Assembly: GCF_000737535.1 (NCBI RefSeq)
Contig: NZ_CP006269.1
Coordinates: forward strand, 2,604,001-2,668,000
Source: Synechococcus sp. KORDI-100
GTDB lineage: Bacteria; Cyanobacteriota; Cyanobacteriia; PCC-6307; Cyanobiaceae
Length of the DNA: 64,000 bases
Reading direction: 5' to 3'
Under the pieces are notes generated by a model. It was not told the origin of the DNA. It searched no databases and was given only the letters and a program-made list of their open reading frames with translations. Shown here one piece after another: positions 56,607 to 64,000 of the stretch. Numbering within the stretch: the stretch's first letter is position 1; each line of letters starts with the position of its first letter. The position numbers and the translations under genes were made by a program.

Positions 56607-57095
56607 ATGTCCAACGTTTCCAAGGGCCGATCAAGCAATCCGACAACCTGGCTCAACCTCAGGCGCGATGTCCGTTTCGGTGACACCGACGCCGCCGGCG
56701 TGATGCATTTCCACCAGCTCATGCGCTGGTGTCATGAAGCATGGGAGGAAAGCCTCCAGCGCTACGGAATCGCTGCAGTCGAGATCTTCCCGGGTGGTCG
56801 AGGTTCGGAGAGCAAACCAACCATCGCTCTGCCGGTGATCCACTGCGAAGCGGATTTTCTCAAACCCGTTCATGGAGGCGATGAACTGATCGTGACGCTG
56901 GAGCCGGAACGGCTGGAGCCGGGCAGCTTCCAACTGCGCAGCACCTTTTTGCTGAAGCACACGGAAACGATCGTGGCCCGTGGTTTGATTCGCCATCTGG
57001 CCATTGACATCGCAAGCCGTCGTCGCTGCCATCTTCCGGAGTGCGTGGATCGTTGGCTGGAGGCCTCTGGTCTGGGACAACTCAGAGAGCTCTGA
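56607..57095 (+). CDS. menI: Hotdog-fold thioesterase, probable DHNA-CoA thioesterase
   Basis: The 162-residue 4-hydroxybenzoyl-CoA-type thioesterase has the active-site segment VRFGDTDAAGVMHFHQLMRW (catalytic Asp) and a C-terminal LIRHLAIDIASRRRCHLPE. It sits at the edge of the menE-menC-menA-menF group, which supports hydrolysis of 1,4-dihydroxy-2-naphthoyl-CoA in phylloquinone synthesis, as shown for the Synechocystis homologue Slr0204. It is convergent with menE, overlapping by 14 bases. The start ATG lies just past the glycosyltransferase remnant. Confidence 0.85.
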   Translation: MSNVSKGRSSNPTTWLNLRRDVRFGDTDAAGVMHFHQLMRWCHEAWEESLQRYGIAAVEIFPGGRGSESKPTIALPVIHCEADFLKPVHGGDELIVTLEPERLEPGSFQLRSTFLLKHTETIVARGLIRHLAIDIASRRRCHLPECVDRWLEASGLGQLREL

Positions 57096-58281
57096 CCCAA
57101 TCCCGCCAGCGCTGACGTTGCCATTTGCCTGCTGCAGACGGCGCCAGTTCAGGACATGACAACCAACGTCGTGGCCGATCCGCTGGCGCCCAGCCAGTGG
57201 TGAGCTTCTGCAACGCCGGCAGCACGGAGGGATCCGACGTGCGAACCAGCACCACCAAACGCTCACCCCATTCCGGATCCTCCACACCCAGGATCAGCAG
57301 CGCCTGAACCGGAAGATCCTCCTGTTCAGCCGCTTGCAGCAGCCGGACCTCCAGCTGCTCAGGGAAGACCGTCTCCCCACCGGAGTGAACGGCACCGTCA
57401 AGACGACCCAGGATGCGCAGCCCTGCGCTGAGATCCGCAGCGTCTCCGGATCGCCACCAGCCAGCGTCATCCGAAAGGCTGCTGAACGCCTGCTGCCCCA
57501 ACGGCGACCAGCTTCCGAGCGCCAGGCGAGGCGTCCGCACCCCCAGAGCTCGATTCGGCAGCAGCCGCAGCTCCACATCGTTCAGGGCATCCCCACAACC
57601 GTTCTCTCCCGCCAAGAACCGCTGCGGCGGAAGGGCCGTCACCATCGCCGCGGTTTCGGTGGCCCCGTAGCAAGGGGCAAGTCGGATCCCCGCCTGACGG
57701 GCCCGTTCCGCCGCTGTGACAGGCAGAGCTGCACCACCAACCCAGATCAGGGCAAAGCGTTGCAACCAATGCAACCCGCCTGGATCATCCAGCAACCGGA
57801 CCAACTGGGTGGGCACCAGAGACAGCAGCCAGGGCTGTTGAGCAGAATCTGGCAAAGAGGACAGGCACTCCAGTAGGGTCGATGGTTCCTTGAGTTGTGC
57901 TGGCGACAGCCAGACATGGGTCGTTCCCCAACAGCGACTGCGCCACCAGGGCATCAAGCCGCTCATGTGATGGAACGGCAGAGGGTTGAACAGACATGTC
58001 TGCTCCGGGGCCAGTCCGATCGATCGCAACCAATCCCCGGTTGCGGCAGCGGACCGGTCGAGATGGAGGCATGGCTGAGCACAGAGACGCCGCTCCCCGC
58101 TGCTGCCCCCGGTCGAGAGCAGCACGCCGGAGCCCGGGGGCAGCAGCCCTGGATCGGGCGAATCCGTCGAGGCGGAGGGGCCGAGGAGCTGCACCCATTC
58201 AGATCTCGCCAGTGCCCTGGCCAACGCAGCGGCGCTGGACTGCGGAGATGCCGGATCACACACCAACCTGGAGAGGGACAT
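57082..58281 (-). CDS. menE: O-succinylbenzoate-CoA ligase (MenE)
   Basis: The ATG at 58281 gives 399 residues. This ANL-family adenylating enzyme activates OSB to OSB-CoA for phylloquinone. It shows the P-loop LLSTGGSSGERRL, LFNPLPFHHMSGLMPWWRS, the A5 motif APCYGATETAAMVTALP, DDAGWWRSGDAADL and LRILGRLDGAVHSGGETVFP (hinge and A8 region). It is shorter than typical ANL enzymes, as usual for cyanobacterial MenE. Its ATG shares one base with the menC stop. Confidence 0.9.
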   Translation of the reverse strand: MSLSRLVCDPASPQSSAAALARALARSEWVQLLGPSASTDSPDPGLLPPGSGVLLSTGGSSGERRLCAQPCLHLDRSAAATGDWLRSIGLAPEQTCLFNPLPFHHMSGLMPWWRSRCWGTTHVWLSPAQLKEPSTLLECLSSLPDSAQQPWLLSLVPTQLVRLLDDPGGLHWLQRFALIWVGGAALPVTAAERARQAGIRLAPCYGATETAAMVTALPPQRFLAGENGCGDALNDVELRLLPNRALGVRTPRLALGSWSPLGQQAFSSLSDDAGWWRSGDAADLSAGLRILGRLDGAVHSGGETVFPEQLEVRLLQAAEQEDLPVQALLILGVEDPEWGERLVVLVRTSDPSVLPALQKLTTGWAPADRPRRWLSCPELAPSAAGKWQRQRWRDWVRAL

Positions 58282-59249
58282 CAGGCCGCCGCCGCCCACA
58301 CCTGGCTGGGATCAGCACTGAACAGCGGTCCTGAGGGACACCAACCCGGTGCCAGGCCAGGGGCAGCAGGGGTCGGCCCCGTCATCTGCAGTGCTGCCAG
58401 GTGATTCAACCAGCGCCTGCCGATGCCGCTTTCGAACGCGGTGCTCACCATGCGCCAGGGCACTCCCTCCTGCAGCTGACGCAACAACGGTCGGGGATCC
58501 CCCTCCAAGGCCGGGCGACGGACCTGCCACCCGTGCCAGCGGTCGCGCAACTGCGGATCAACATGCAGGGACTCATCGAGGGCGACCGGGCCCTGCTGGG
58601 CTAGGGCTTCCAGCCCCTCATGATCCTCAGGGGGCAACGGCTGCTCCAACCAGGCGAAGCGCGGATCACCAACCAGGGCCTGCATCCAGGCTCTTGCCGT
58701 CGCACGGTCCCAGCCACCGTTGGCATCAAGGCGAAGCTGCGCCGTTGACGGCAATCGCTGCATCAACTGCTCCAGCCAGCGACGCTCAAGTCCATCGGCT
58801 TCAGCGGCCACTTTCCATTTGAAGGTCATCGCCCGCAGGCGGCCGCGCTGCTCAAGCAACCGATCCAGCTGGGAGAGCATCAGGCCACCAGCGGGGAGCA
58901 GCTGAGCACCGCCGGGAGCATCCAGCCAGCCATGACGGGATCGGGAGCCAACCAGCCCATCCAGTTCCGCCAGAGCAGCTCCGAGCCCGAAACCAAGGGC
59001 ACCCGGCAACTGCGGCAGCAACGTTTCCAGGTGCTCCCTTGACAGAGATGACGGCAAAGCGGCCAGCTGTTGCTGACAGCGCGGCAAGCGACTCGGATCC
59101 AGTGGTGCCACCTCCCCCCAACCGGTCGCACCTGAGGACGCCTCCAAACGCAGCAACCAGCCACAGCGATCCTGCAAAACCCCAGCCGCCGTGCGCAGCG
59201 GCCGGATCAGCGCGAACCGGAACGGTCGGATCTGCAGCTGAAGGTCCAT
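58281..59249 (-). CDS. menC: o-Succinylbenzoate synthase (MenC)
   Basis: The 322-residue enolase-superfamily dehydratase converts SHCHC to OSB. The catalytic lysine is in MTFKWKVAAEADGLE (KxK), metal ligands are in LRLDANGGWDRA (Asp), FAWLEQPLPPEDHEGL (Glu) and GPVALDESLHVD (Asp/Glu). It ends near ESGIGRRWLNHLAAL. It sits between menA (upstream, 10-base gap) and menE in the minus-strand operon. Confidence 0.92.
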   Translation of the reverse strand: MDLQLQIRPFRFALIRPLRTAAGVLQDRCGWLLRLEASSGATGWGEVAPLDPSRLPRCQQQLAALPSSLSREHLETLLPQLPGALGFGLGAALAELDGLVGSRSRHGWLDAPGGAQLLPAGGLMLSQLDRLLEQRGRLRAMTFKWKVAAEADGLERRWLEQLMQRLPSTAQLRLDANGGWDRATARAWMQALVGDPRFAWLEQPLPPEDHEGLEALAQQGPVALDESLHVDPQLRDRWHGWQVRRPALEGDPRPLLRQLQEGVPWRMVSTAFESGIGRRWLNHLAALQMTGPTPAAPGLAPGWCPSGPLFSADPSQVWAAAA

Positions 59250-59259
59250 CCCTTCATGG

Positions 59260-60198
59260 TTAGGGCCGCAGCGCTCCCATGGCCAGTCCGAGACTCAAAC
59301 CCAGCCCGTTCCATGCCTGAAAACGCAAGGCGAGGAATTTGCTGCCGCTGATCCGCATGGGCTGATCGTGATGGTCAAGAAGCAGGCGACTGAGTGCCAG
59401 ACCGGCTGGAAGTCCGAGCCAACCCAGAAGGGCTGTCAGCGGCCACTCCCCGAGAAGCACCGGGATCGATTCCGAAGCCAGCACGACCGTGATCCAGACG
59501 GGAATCAGGGCTGCGGAACGGGCCGTTCCCAAGCGCACCACTGGGGAATGCTTGCCGTGGGCTGCGTCCTCGTCGACCTGATGAAAGTGGGAGCAGAACA
59601 ACACCAGACTGGTCGCCAGAGCGGGACCCGCACCAAGCTGAAACGCTGTGTGCCACGGAATCTGTACCTCCCCTGGCGGCCCAAGCACCAAGAGGGCTGC
59701 AGCTGTGGCCAGCGGCCCGAACGCGAGCCAGCAAAGGGGCTCTCCCAGCCCGAGATAACCGAGCCTGAAGGGGGGCCCCTGATAGACGTAGCCGATGCCG
59801 CAACACGCGAGCACCAAAGGCAGGACCGCTGGCTGGCTACGCCAGGTCAGCCAAGCGATCAGCAGCAGACCCAGCAGCAGCGCGGCATTCGCCAGCAGGG
59901 TCAAGCCGTCTCGACGACCGGTCAGATTCACCAGGGAATGGGGTTTGCCAACCCGGTCCACCCCGGTCTCCGCGTCGAAGAGATCGTTGCTGAGGTTCTC
60001 CCAGAGCAGAAGCAGAACAGCCGCCAGCAGAAATCCAAGCAACTGGTCCCAGCGCATGGGCTCCGCCGAACCGAGGCGCCAACCACTGGCCAGCAGCGCC
60101 GGCATCACAGCAACGGAATACATCGGCCATTTGATGGCCGCACGCCAGAGTTTTCGGCGTTGGTCGTAACGGGTTGCGACAGCCTGAGGCTCTGACAT
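59260..60198 (-). CDS. menA: 1,4-dihydroxy-2-naphthoate phytyltransferase (MenA)
   Basis: The ATG at 60198 gives 312 residues. The UbiA-family prenyltransferase has the Asp-rich motif ENLSNDLFDAETGVDRVG (about 75-92) and a second, FHQVDEDAAHGKHSPVVRLG. About eight or nine membrane helices are seen. It attaches the phytyl chain to DHNA in phylloquinone synthesis. The N-terminus RKLWRAAIKWPMYSVAVMPA fits the cyanobacterial class. It is first of menA-menC-menE and diverges from menF by 71 bases, the probable shared promoter region. Confidence 0.93.
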   Translation of the reverse strand: MSEPQAVATRYDQRRKLWRAAIKWPMYSVAVMPALLASGWRLGSAEPMRWDQLLGFLLAAVLLLLWENLSNDLFDAETGVDRVGKPHSLVNLTGRRDGLTLLANAALLLGLLLIAWLTWRSQPAVLPLVLACCGIGYVYQGPPFRLGYLGLGEPLCWLAFGPLATAAALLVLGPPGEVQIPWHTAFQLGAGPALATSLVLFCSHFHQVDEDAAHGKHSPVVRLGTARSAALIPVWITVVLASESIPVLLGEWPLTALLGWLGLPAGLALSRLLLDHHDQPMRISGSKFLALRFQAWNGLGLSLGLAMGALRP

Positions 60199-60269
60199 GG
60201 ACTCGAGCGCTTCAGGAAGGGTCAGGACCCATACATTTGAGCAGTCCACCCGCAAGGCATTCCCCGCGG

Positions 60270-61670
60270 ATGACGGCTGACCACCGTTTCAGCAGACTGC
60301 TCGATGTCGCTCGCAGCGGCTGGGAACAGCGCAGCTGTGAAGACACTCTGCTCAGCCTTGCGCTGCCCCTGGAGGGCATCGATCCCCTGCCAGCCCTGCC
60401 ATATCTGGCCAACACCGATGCGTATCGCTTCCTTTGGGACTGCGCACCAGGGCTCTCCATAGCGGCGAGTGGACGTTGCCAGCATCTGGAACTGGCAGGG
60501 TTGCGGCGTTTCGAGCTGGCCCAGCGCTTCTGCGACGTCACGCTGGGACGACTCATCGATGCGGTCCCGGCGACACCACCCCAGGCGCGACCGAGGGTGT
60601 TGCTTGCCTTCAGCTTTTTCGAGCAGAGCGACGAACGCGATCATCTGCCCAGTTCAGTCCCGTCCGTGCAGGCGGTGCTGCCGCGATGGCAGCTCAGCCG
60701 ACAGGGGCAACGCGGCTGGTTGCGCATCAACGGTGCCGTCAGCGACATCGCCGACGCCAGAGAACTCGCCGAACAGCTGTGGCTGAAGGCCAGAGAACTC
60801 GAGGCACACCCTGGCGGCCCACCGCTCCGAGACAGCGCGCCGATGCCGATTCCGGGTCGATTGGCGGCACAACCCTGGCAGGACCGCTACCGCCAGGCCC
60901 TGGATCGAGGCCTCGAGCTGGTGAATGGAGCACAGCTGCACAAACTCGTGCTGGCGGTTCGGCAGTCCATCGACCTGGAGGAACCGCTCGACACGCTGCC
61001 ACTGCTTCAGCGCCTGAGACGCCAGCAGGCGGGCAGCTGTCGCTTTCTTTGGCAACGCCAAAGCGGTGACGCTTTTTTCGGGGCCTCGCCGGAACGATTG
61101 CTCTGCCTTCGAGGTGACAACCTCCGCATCGATGCCCTGGCTGGTACGGCTGGGCGAGGGGATGACGGCAGCCAGCTGCTCCGCTCCGACAAGGATCGGC
61201 GCGAGCACGAACTGGTGGTGGAGACCATCACCGGCCGCCTGCAGCAGGCAGGCCTGAACCCCTGGCATCGACGCCAGCCACAGCTGGCCCGCCACGGCCT
61301 GCTGACCCACCTGCACACGCCGATCACCGCCGACGCCGGAGGTCGATCAGCGCTGGCGCTGGCTGAGGGCCTGCACCCAACACCAGCGGTCGCCGGCTTG
61401 CCGAGGCGGGAAGCCATGGCATGGCTGCGGGCCCTTGAGCCATTCGAACGTGGCGGCTATGCCGCGCCGATCGGATGGATCGACAGTGCCGGGGATGCGG
61501 AATTACGGGTGGCCATCCGATGCGGCCATGCCCGGGGCCATCGACTGGATCTCACGGCGGGGGCAGGCCTTGTGCGCGGCTCGGTCGCCGAGCGGGAACT
61601 GCAGGAGGTGGGCCTGAAACTGGCGGTGCTCGCCGATCAACTGGAGCTGCGCTCAGCGCTTTGGCAGTGA
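60270..61670 (+). CDS. menF: Isochorismate synthase (MenF)
   Basis: The ATG at 60270 gives 466 residues. The chorismate-binding domain (about 200-460) has YRQALDRGLELVNGAQLHKL, ILAVRQS-type sequence, [44 protein letters not shown] and LTHLHTPITADAGGRSALAL. It ends GAGLVRGSVAERELQEVGLK. It converts chorismate to isochorismate, the first phylloquinone step. The frame upstream to 60174 overlaps menA and is rejected. It overlaps the convergent S9 peptidase by 18 bases. Confidence 0.94.
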   Translation: MTADHRFSRLLDVARSGWEQRSCEDTLLSLALPLEGIDPLPALPYLANTDAYRFLWDCAPGLSIAASGRCQHLELAGLRRFELAQRFCDVTLGRLIDAVPATPPQARPRVLLAFSFFEQSDERDHLPSSVPSVQAVLPRWQLSRQGQRGWLRINGAVSDIADARELAEQLWLKARELEAHPGGPPLRDSAPMPIPGRLAAQPWQDRYRQALDRGLELVNGAQLHKLVLAVRQSIDLEEPLDTLPLLQRLRRQQAGSCRFLWQRQSGDAFFGASPERLLCLRGDNLRIDALAGTAGRGDDGSQLLRSDKDRREHELVVETITGRLQQAGLNPWHRRQPQLARHGLLTHLHTPITADAGGRSALALAEGLHPTPAVAGLPRREAMAWLRALEPFERGGYAAPIGWIDSAGDAELRVAIRCGHARGHRLDLTAGAGLVRGSVAERELQEVGLKLAVLADQLELRSALWQ

Positions 61671-63683
61671 GCGCAAGCGCCATTCAAGCGACGAATCACT
61701 GATCGCCGTCCCAAACGGTTCGGCACGTCCTCCGACGTGTTGCTGAAGGAATGCCTCCACCAGCGCCACCATGGCCAGGGCATTGCGTGGGTTGGCCAGA
61801 CCGTGGCCTTCGTCAGGAAAGACAACGAAATCGATCGGCAACTGTCGCTTCGCCATGGCCGAGGCAATGGCCTCGCTCTCCTGCAGTTTCACCCGCGGGT
61901 CGTTGGCACCATGGCCCAGCAACAGCGGCCGCTGGATGCGATCAACGTGATTGATCGGGGAGATCGCATCCAGATCCACCCGACCCACACCGATCATCCG
62001 CTCGAACATGGCACGTCCGGCCGCCCAGTACGGCGGCAGTGACGCCAGCATGGTTCGCAGATTGGCTGGTCCAACCTCCGAGATGGCGGCAGCGAAAAGC
62101 TGAGGATCCCTGGTGAGGCCCGCCAGTGCTGCATAGCCTCCGTAGGACGCACCCATGATCACCAGACGATCCGGGTCAGCGATGCCAGCATCAACCGCCC
62201 AACGCACGGCATCGACCAGATCGTCCTGCATGGCGCCGTACCACTCCCCTTCGCCGGCCAGCAGATGGGCTTTGCCGAAACCGGTGGAACCGCGGTAGTT
62301 CACGCTCAGGACGTGATAGCCGCGATTGGCCAGGAGCTGATGCATGGAGTTGTATCCCCAGAAATCCCGGGCCTGGGGACCGCCATGCACCAGCAGCACA
62401 AGGGGCTGGGGTCCCTCGGCAGTCAGCGTTGTGCGCGTGAGATAGGCCGGCAGACGGCGACCATCACGAGCCTTGAGATCCAGGCTCTCCATTGGAGCCA
62501 GGGCGTACTGCTCAAGCCTTGGCTGAAGAGCGAACAGTTTGCGCGATGTCTGACGCTCGCGATCCCACAACCAGTATTCAGCGCTGCGATCGGAGGAACT
62601 GATCGCCACCAGCCAGAGCCGATCGGCCCGATCACGATCGAGAATCGAGAAGCTGGCGTCACCGGCGAGACGCTCCAGGGCATCGAGATCAGGCTGAACC
62701 GCGTCATCAAGGACAACCCGCTGGCTGCGGAGGTCGGTCTCCACCAGCACTGTCGGGACACCGGTCTCCATGTCGCTGAGTGCAAAGCCCACAGCCCCGG
62801 CGTTGGAACGATGCACCAACTCGGAGCGGCAATCCATGCCGCTACCGCAGCGGACTAACTGATCCCGGTGCCAACGCACGATCCGGGGACGGTCCTCGCC
62901 CGTGGTGAGGGCTCCGTACAACCACAGTCCATCCCGGGTGAATCCGAGCGGGCCGGACATGCGGGCATCGTTGAAGTCAAACCGCTGGAAGGGCCGCCAC
63001 GTGGTTTCACCCGGAAGACGCAGCTCATAGGCAGCGCCGCCATTGGGCAGCGGTTCAGCCCGCAGGTAGGGATGCCAGTCGCCATCGACATGCATGACGC
63101 TGACGGGACGACCGTCCTGCACCTTGTGAAGCAATCGCATGGCCCCGGTGCGGAGGCTCAGCACATACAGATCGTGGTACCTGGGATCACGGTCATTGAG
63201 GCCTACCACAAGCTCATCGGGAGCCTCGCGATCAGCGGCCAGCAACATGGCCCGCACACCCTTGGCCGGTGTCAGATCAACACTCTCCCCGGTGGTGGGA
63301 TCAATGCGCACCAGCACCGTGTTCTCATCGCCATCGCCATCACGACTGGAAATCAGATAGCGACCATCCGCGGTCCAGCCGGCCGGGTCGTGGGGTCGAC
63401 GGCTGGCACGGGTCAGTAAACGTGCCGGAGAACGACCGTCGAGATCCCTCACCCAGAGGTTGAGGACACCATTGTAGGGGGCCAGAAACACCAGCCTCTT
63501 GCCATCAGGGCTGAGATCAACGGCCGCGATTTCAGGGTTGCCGAACAGCACCTCGCGGGGAATCAGCGGCGGTTCAGACGCAGCGGCACGCGGCATCAGG
63601 GTGACTGGCATCGCCAGCAGAACCCCGCTGAGCAATGCGACTGTCTGGCAGGCCCCTGATGTTGTCCAAAACCGACGGCGCAT
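61653..63683 (-). CDS. S9 family (prolyl oligopeptidase-like) peptidase, exported
   Basis: The ATG at 63683 gives 676 residues with a signal peptide (MRRRFWT start, then TVALLSGVLLAMPVTLMPRA). The N-terminal WD/TolB-like beta-propeller (about 30-380) has VDLSPDGKRLVFLAPYNGVL and RYLISSRDGDGDENTVL. The C-terminal alpha/beta hydrolase has LVLLVHGGPQARDFWGYNSM, nucleophile S513 in IMGASYGGYAAL, Asp in LGHGANDPRV and His in FPDEGHGLANP. It is a dipeptidyl or oligopeptidyl peptidase, probably periplasmic. The upstream frame to 63761 overlaps the spacer and is not needed. Confidence 0.93.
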   Translation of the reverse strand: MRRRFWTTSGACQTVALLSGVLLAMPVTLMPRAAASEPPLIPREVLFGNPEIAAVDLSPDGKRLVFLAPYNGVLNLWVRDLDGRSPARLLTRASRRPHDPAGWTADGRYLISSRDGDGDENTVLVRIDPTTGESVDLTPAKGVRAMLLAADREAPDELVVGLNDRDPRYHDLYVLSLRTGAMRLLHKVQDGRPVSVMHVDGDWHPYLRAEPLPNGGAAYELRLPGETTWRPFQRFDFNDARMSGPLGFTRDGLWLYGALTTGEDRPRIVRWHRDQLVRCGSGMDCRSELVHRSNAGAVGFALSDMETGVPTVLVETDLRSQRVVLDDAVQPDLDALERLAGDASFSILDRDRADRLWLVAISSSDRSAEYWLWDRERQTSRKLFALQPRLEQYALAPMESLDLKARDGRRLPAYLTRTTLTAEGPQPLVLLVHGGPQARDFWGYNSMHQLLANRGYHVLSVNYRGSTGFGKAHLLAGEGEWYGAMQDDLVDAVRWAVDAGIADPDRLVIMGASYGGYAALAGLTRDPQLFAAAISEVGPANLRTMLASLPPYWAAGRAMFERMIGVGRVDLDAISPINHVDRIQRPLLLGHGANDPRVKLQESEAIASAMAKRQLPIDFVVFPDEGHGLANPRNALAMVALVEAFLQQHVGGRAEPFGTAISDSSLEWRLRSLPKR

Positions 63684-63720
63684 CCATTCGCTCACCAGGC
63701 CCCACAGTCTGGCGAGGCGT

Positions 63721-64000
63721 TCAGGACGTGCGATGAAGCCGTTCGATGGTTTGATCCGCAAGCGGTTGCTGCATCAGCCGTTCCACCTCGCGGACCCCGG
63801 TGGGACTGGTGACATTGATCTCACTGAGCATCCCACCGATGACGTCGATTCCCACAAAGAACAACCCTTCCGCGCGCAGCGCCGGAGCGAGAGCCGAACA
63901 GATCAGGCGCTCCCGGTCGCTCAGTTCGGTGGCTTCGGCCTGACCACCCACCGCAAGATTGCTGCGGAATTCCCCACCACTGGGCCTCCGGTTGATGGCG
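63721..64000 (-). CDS. gshB: Glutathione synthetase, 3' end (partial)
   Basis: The C-terminal 92 codons or so run off the right edge. Visible are [18 protein letters not shown], characteristic of GshB ATP-grasp enzymes, and [20 protein letters not shown] with the metal-binding Asp/Glu/Asn. The ending [19 protein letters not shown] follows. It ligates glycine to gamma-glutamylcysteine. It lies 37 bases upstream of the S9 peptidase on the same strand. Confidence 0.93.
   Translation of the reverse strand, partial: AINRRPSGGEFRSNLAVGGQAEATELSDRERLICSALAPALRAEGLFFVGIDVIGGMLSEINVTSPTGVREVERLMQQPLADQTIERLHRTS

Overview
The window reads as a gene-dense, GC-rich cyanobacterial chromosome, most like a marine picocyanobacterium of the Synechococcus/Prochlorococcus group. 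The reasons are the gene content (RpaA, RpaB, Ycf3, Ycf34, a Ycf29-like regulator, RbcR, a PedR-like regulator, NDH-1 subunits, ChlM, phytoene synthase and desaturase, a full run of phylloquinone genes) and the gene order, with very short spacers, many start/stop overlaps and frequent GTG/TTG starts. Almost everything is housekeeping or photosynthetic core. I see no rRNA, prophage, insertion sequence, integrase or CRISPR array. The only RNA gene found is tRNA-Asn at the left end. No species is assigned.

Layout. 0-0.4 kb: 3' end of an ABC ATPase, tRNA-Asn and its terminator. 0.6-9.1 kb: the clock/light-output regulator rpaA, then holB-tmk-copper ATPase on the minus strand, ycf3 (photosystem I assembly), a frameshifted exported-protein gene in an AT-rich patch, radA and rpaB. 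9.1-13.0 kb: a lipid cluster plsX-fabH-fabD-plsC. 13.0-14.5 kb: a minus-strand unit ycf34-tsaB-DUF218, in which tsaB carries an in-frame 15-bp minisatellite. 14.5-20.7 kb: cca, an RRM protein, crtB-crtP, ndhM, a DUF3172 gene and rbcR. 20.7-26.7 kb: NnrU/Z-ISO family gene, ndhF, ndhD, a LapA-like gene and scpA. 26.7-30.8 kb: nucleotidyltransferase, metF, PedR-like regulator, an unlisted 59-codon ORF, CYTH protein and NAD kinase. 30.8-34.8 kb: ndhA-I-G-E and citrate synthase. 34.9-42.7 kb: sixA-like phosphatase, DUF3352, rhodanese, hrcA, trpB, a methyltransferase, SUI1 protein, cysC and an AI-2E family permease. 42.7-48.7 kb: purE, nagA, chlM and a very large modular GH18 chitinase. 48.8-55.7 kb: RluA-like protein, response regulator, exported protein, cysteine desulfurase, two membrane proteins, rsmH and ndhH. 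55.7-56.6 kb: remains of a family-2 glycosyltransferase. 56.6-61.7 kb: phylloquinone genes (thioesterase, menE, menC, menA, menF). 61.7-64 kb: an S9 peptidase and the 3' end of gshB.

How the parts work together. Eight NDH-1 subunit genes (M, F, D, E, G, I, A, H) lie at five separate loci here. They belong to one thylakoid cyclic/respiratory electron-flow complex, and NAD kinase lies directly downstream of the ndhAIGE run. Carotenoid, chlorophyll (ChlM) and phylloquinone genes supply photosystem cofactors. RpaA, RpaB, RbcR and the PedR-like protein supply light, redox and carbon regulation. The most accessory-looking gene is the 1114-residue chitinase with two CBM2-like modules, an acidic methionine-rich linker and no classical signal peptide, lying 0.8 kb from nagA.

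The best second-look items are the tsaB minisatellite, the 19-bp tandem repeat between hrcA and trpB, the chitinase architecture, an RluA-like protein lacking the catalytic Asp, a T6-run frameshift in an exported protein, a 13-bp hairpin between ndhF and ndhD, and the glycosyltransferase remnant abutting a truncated small ORF. I did not find a clearly new multi-gene system.
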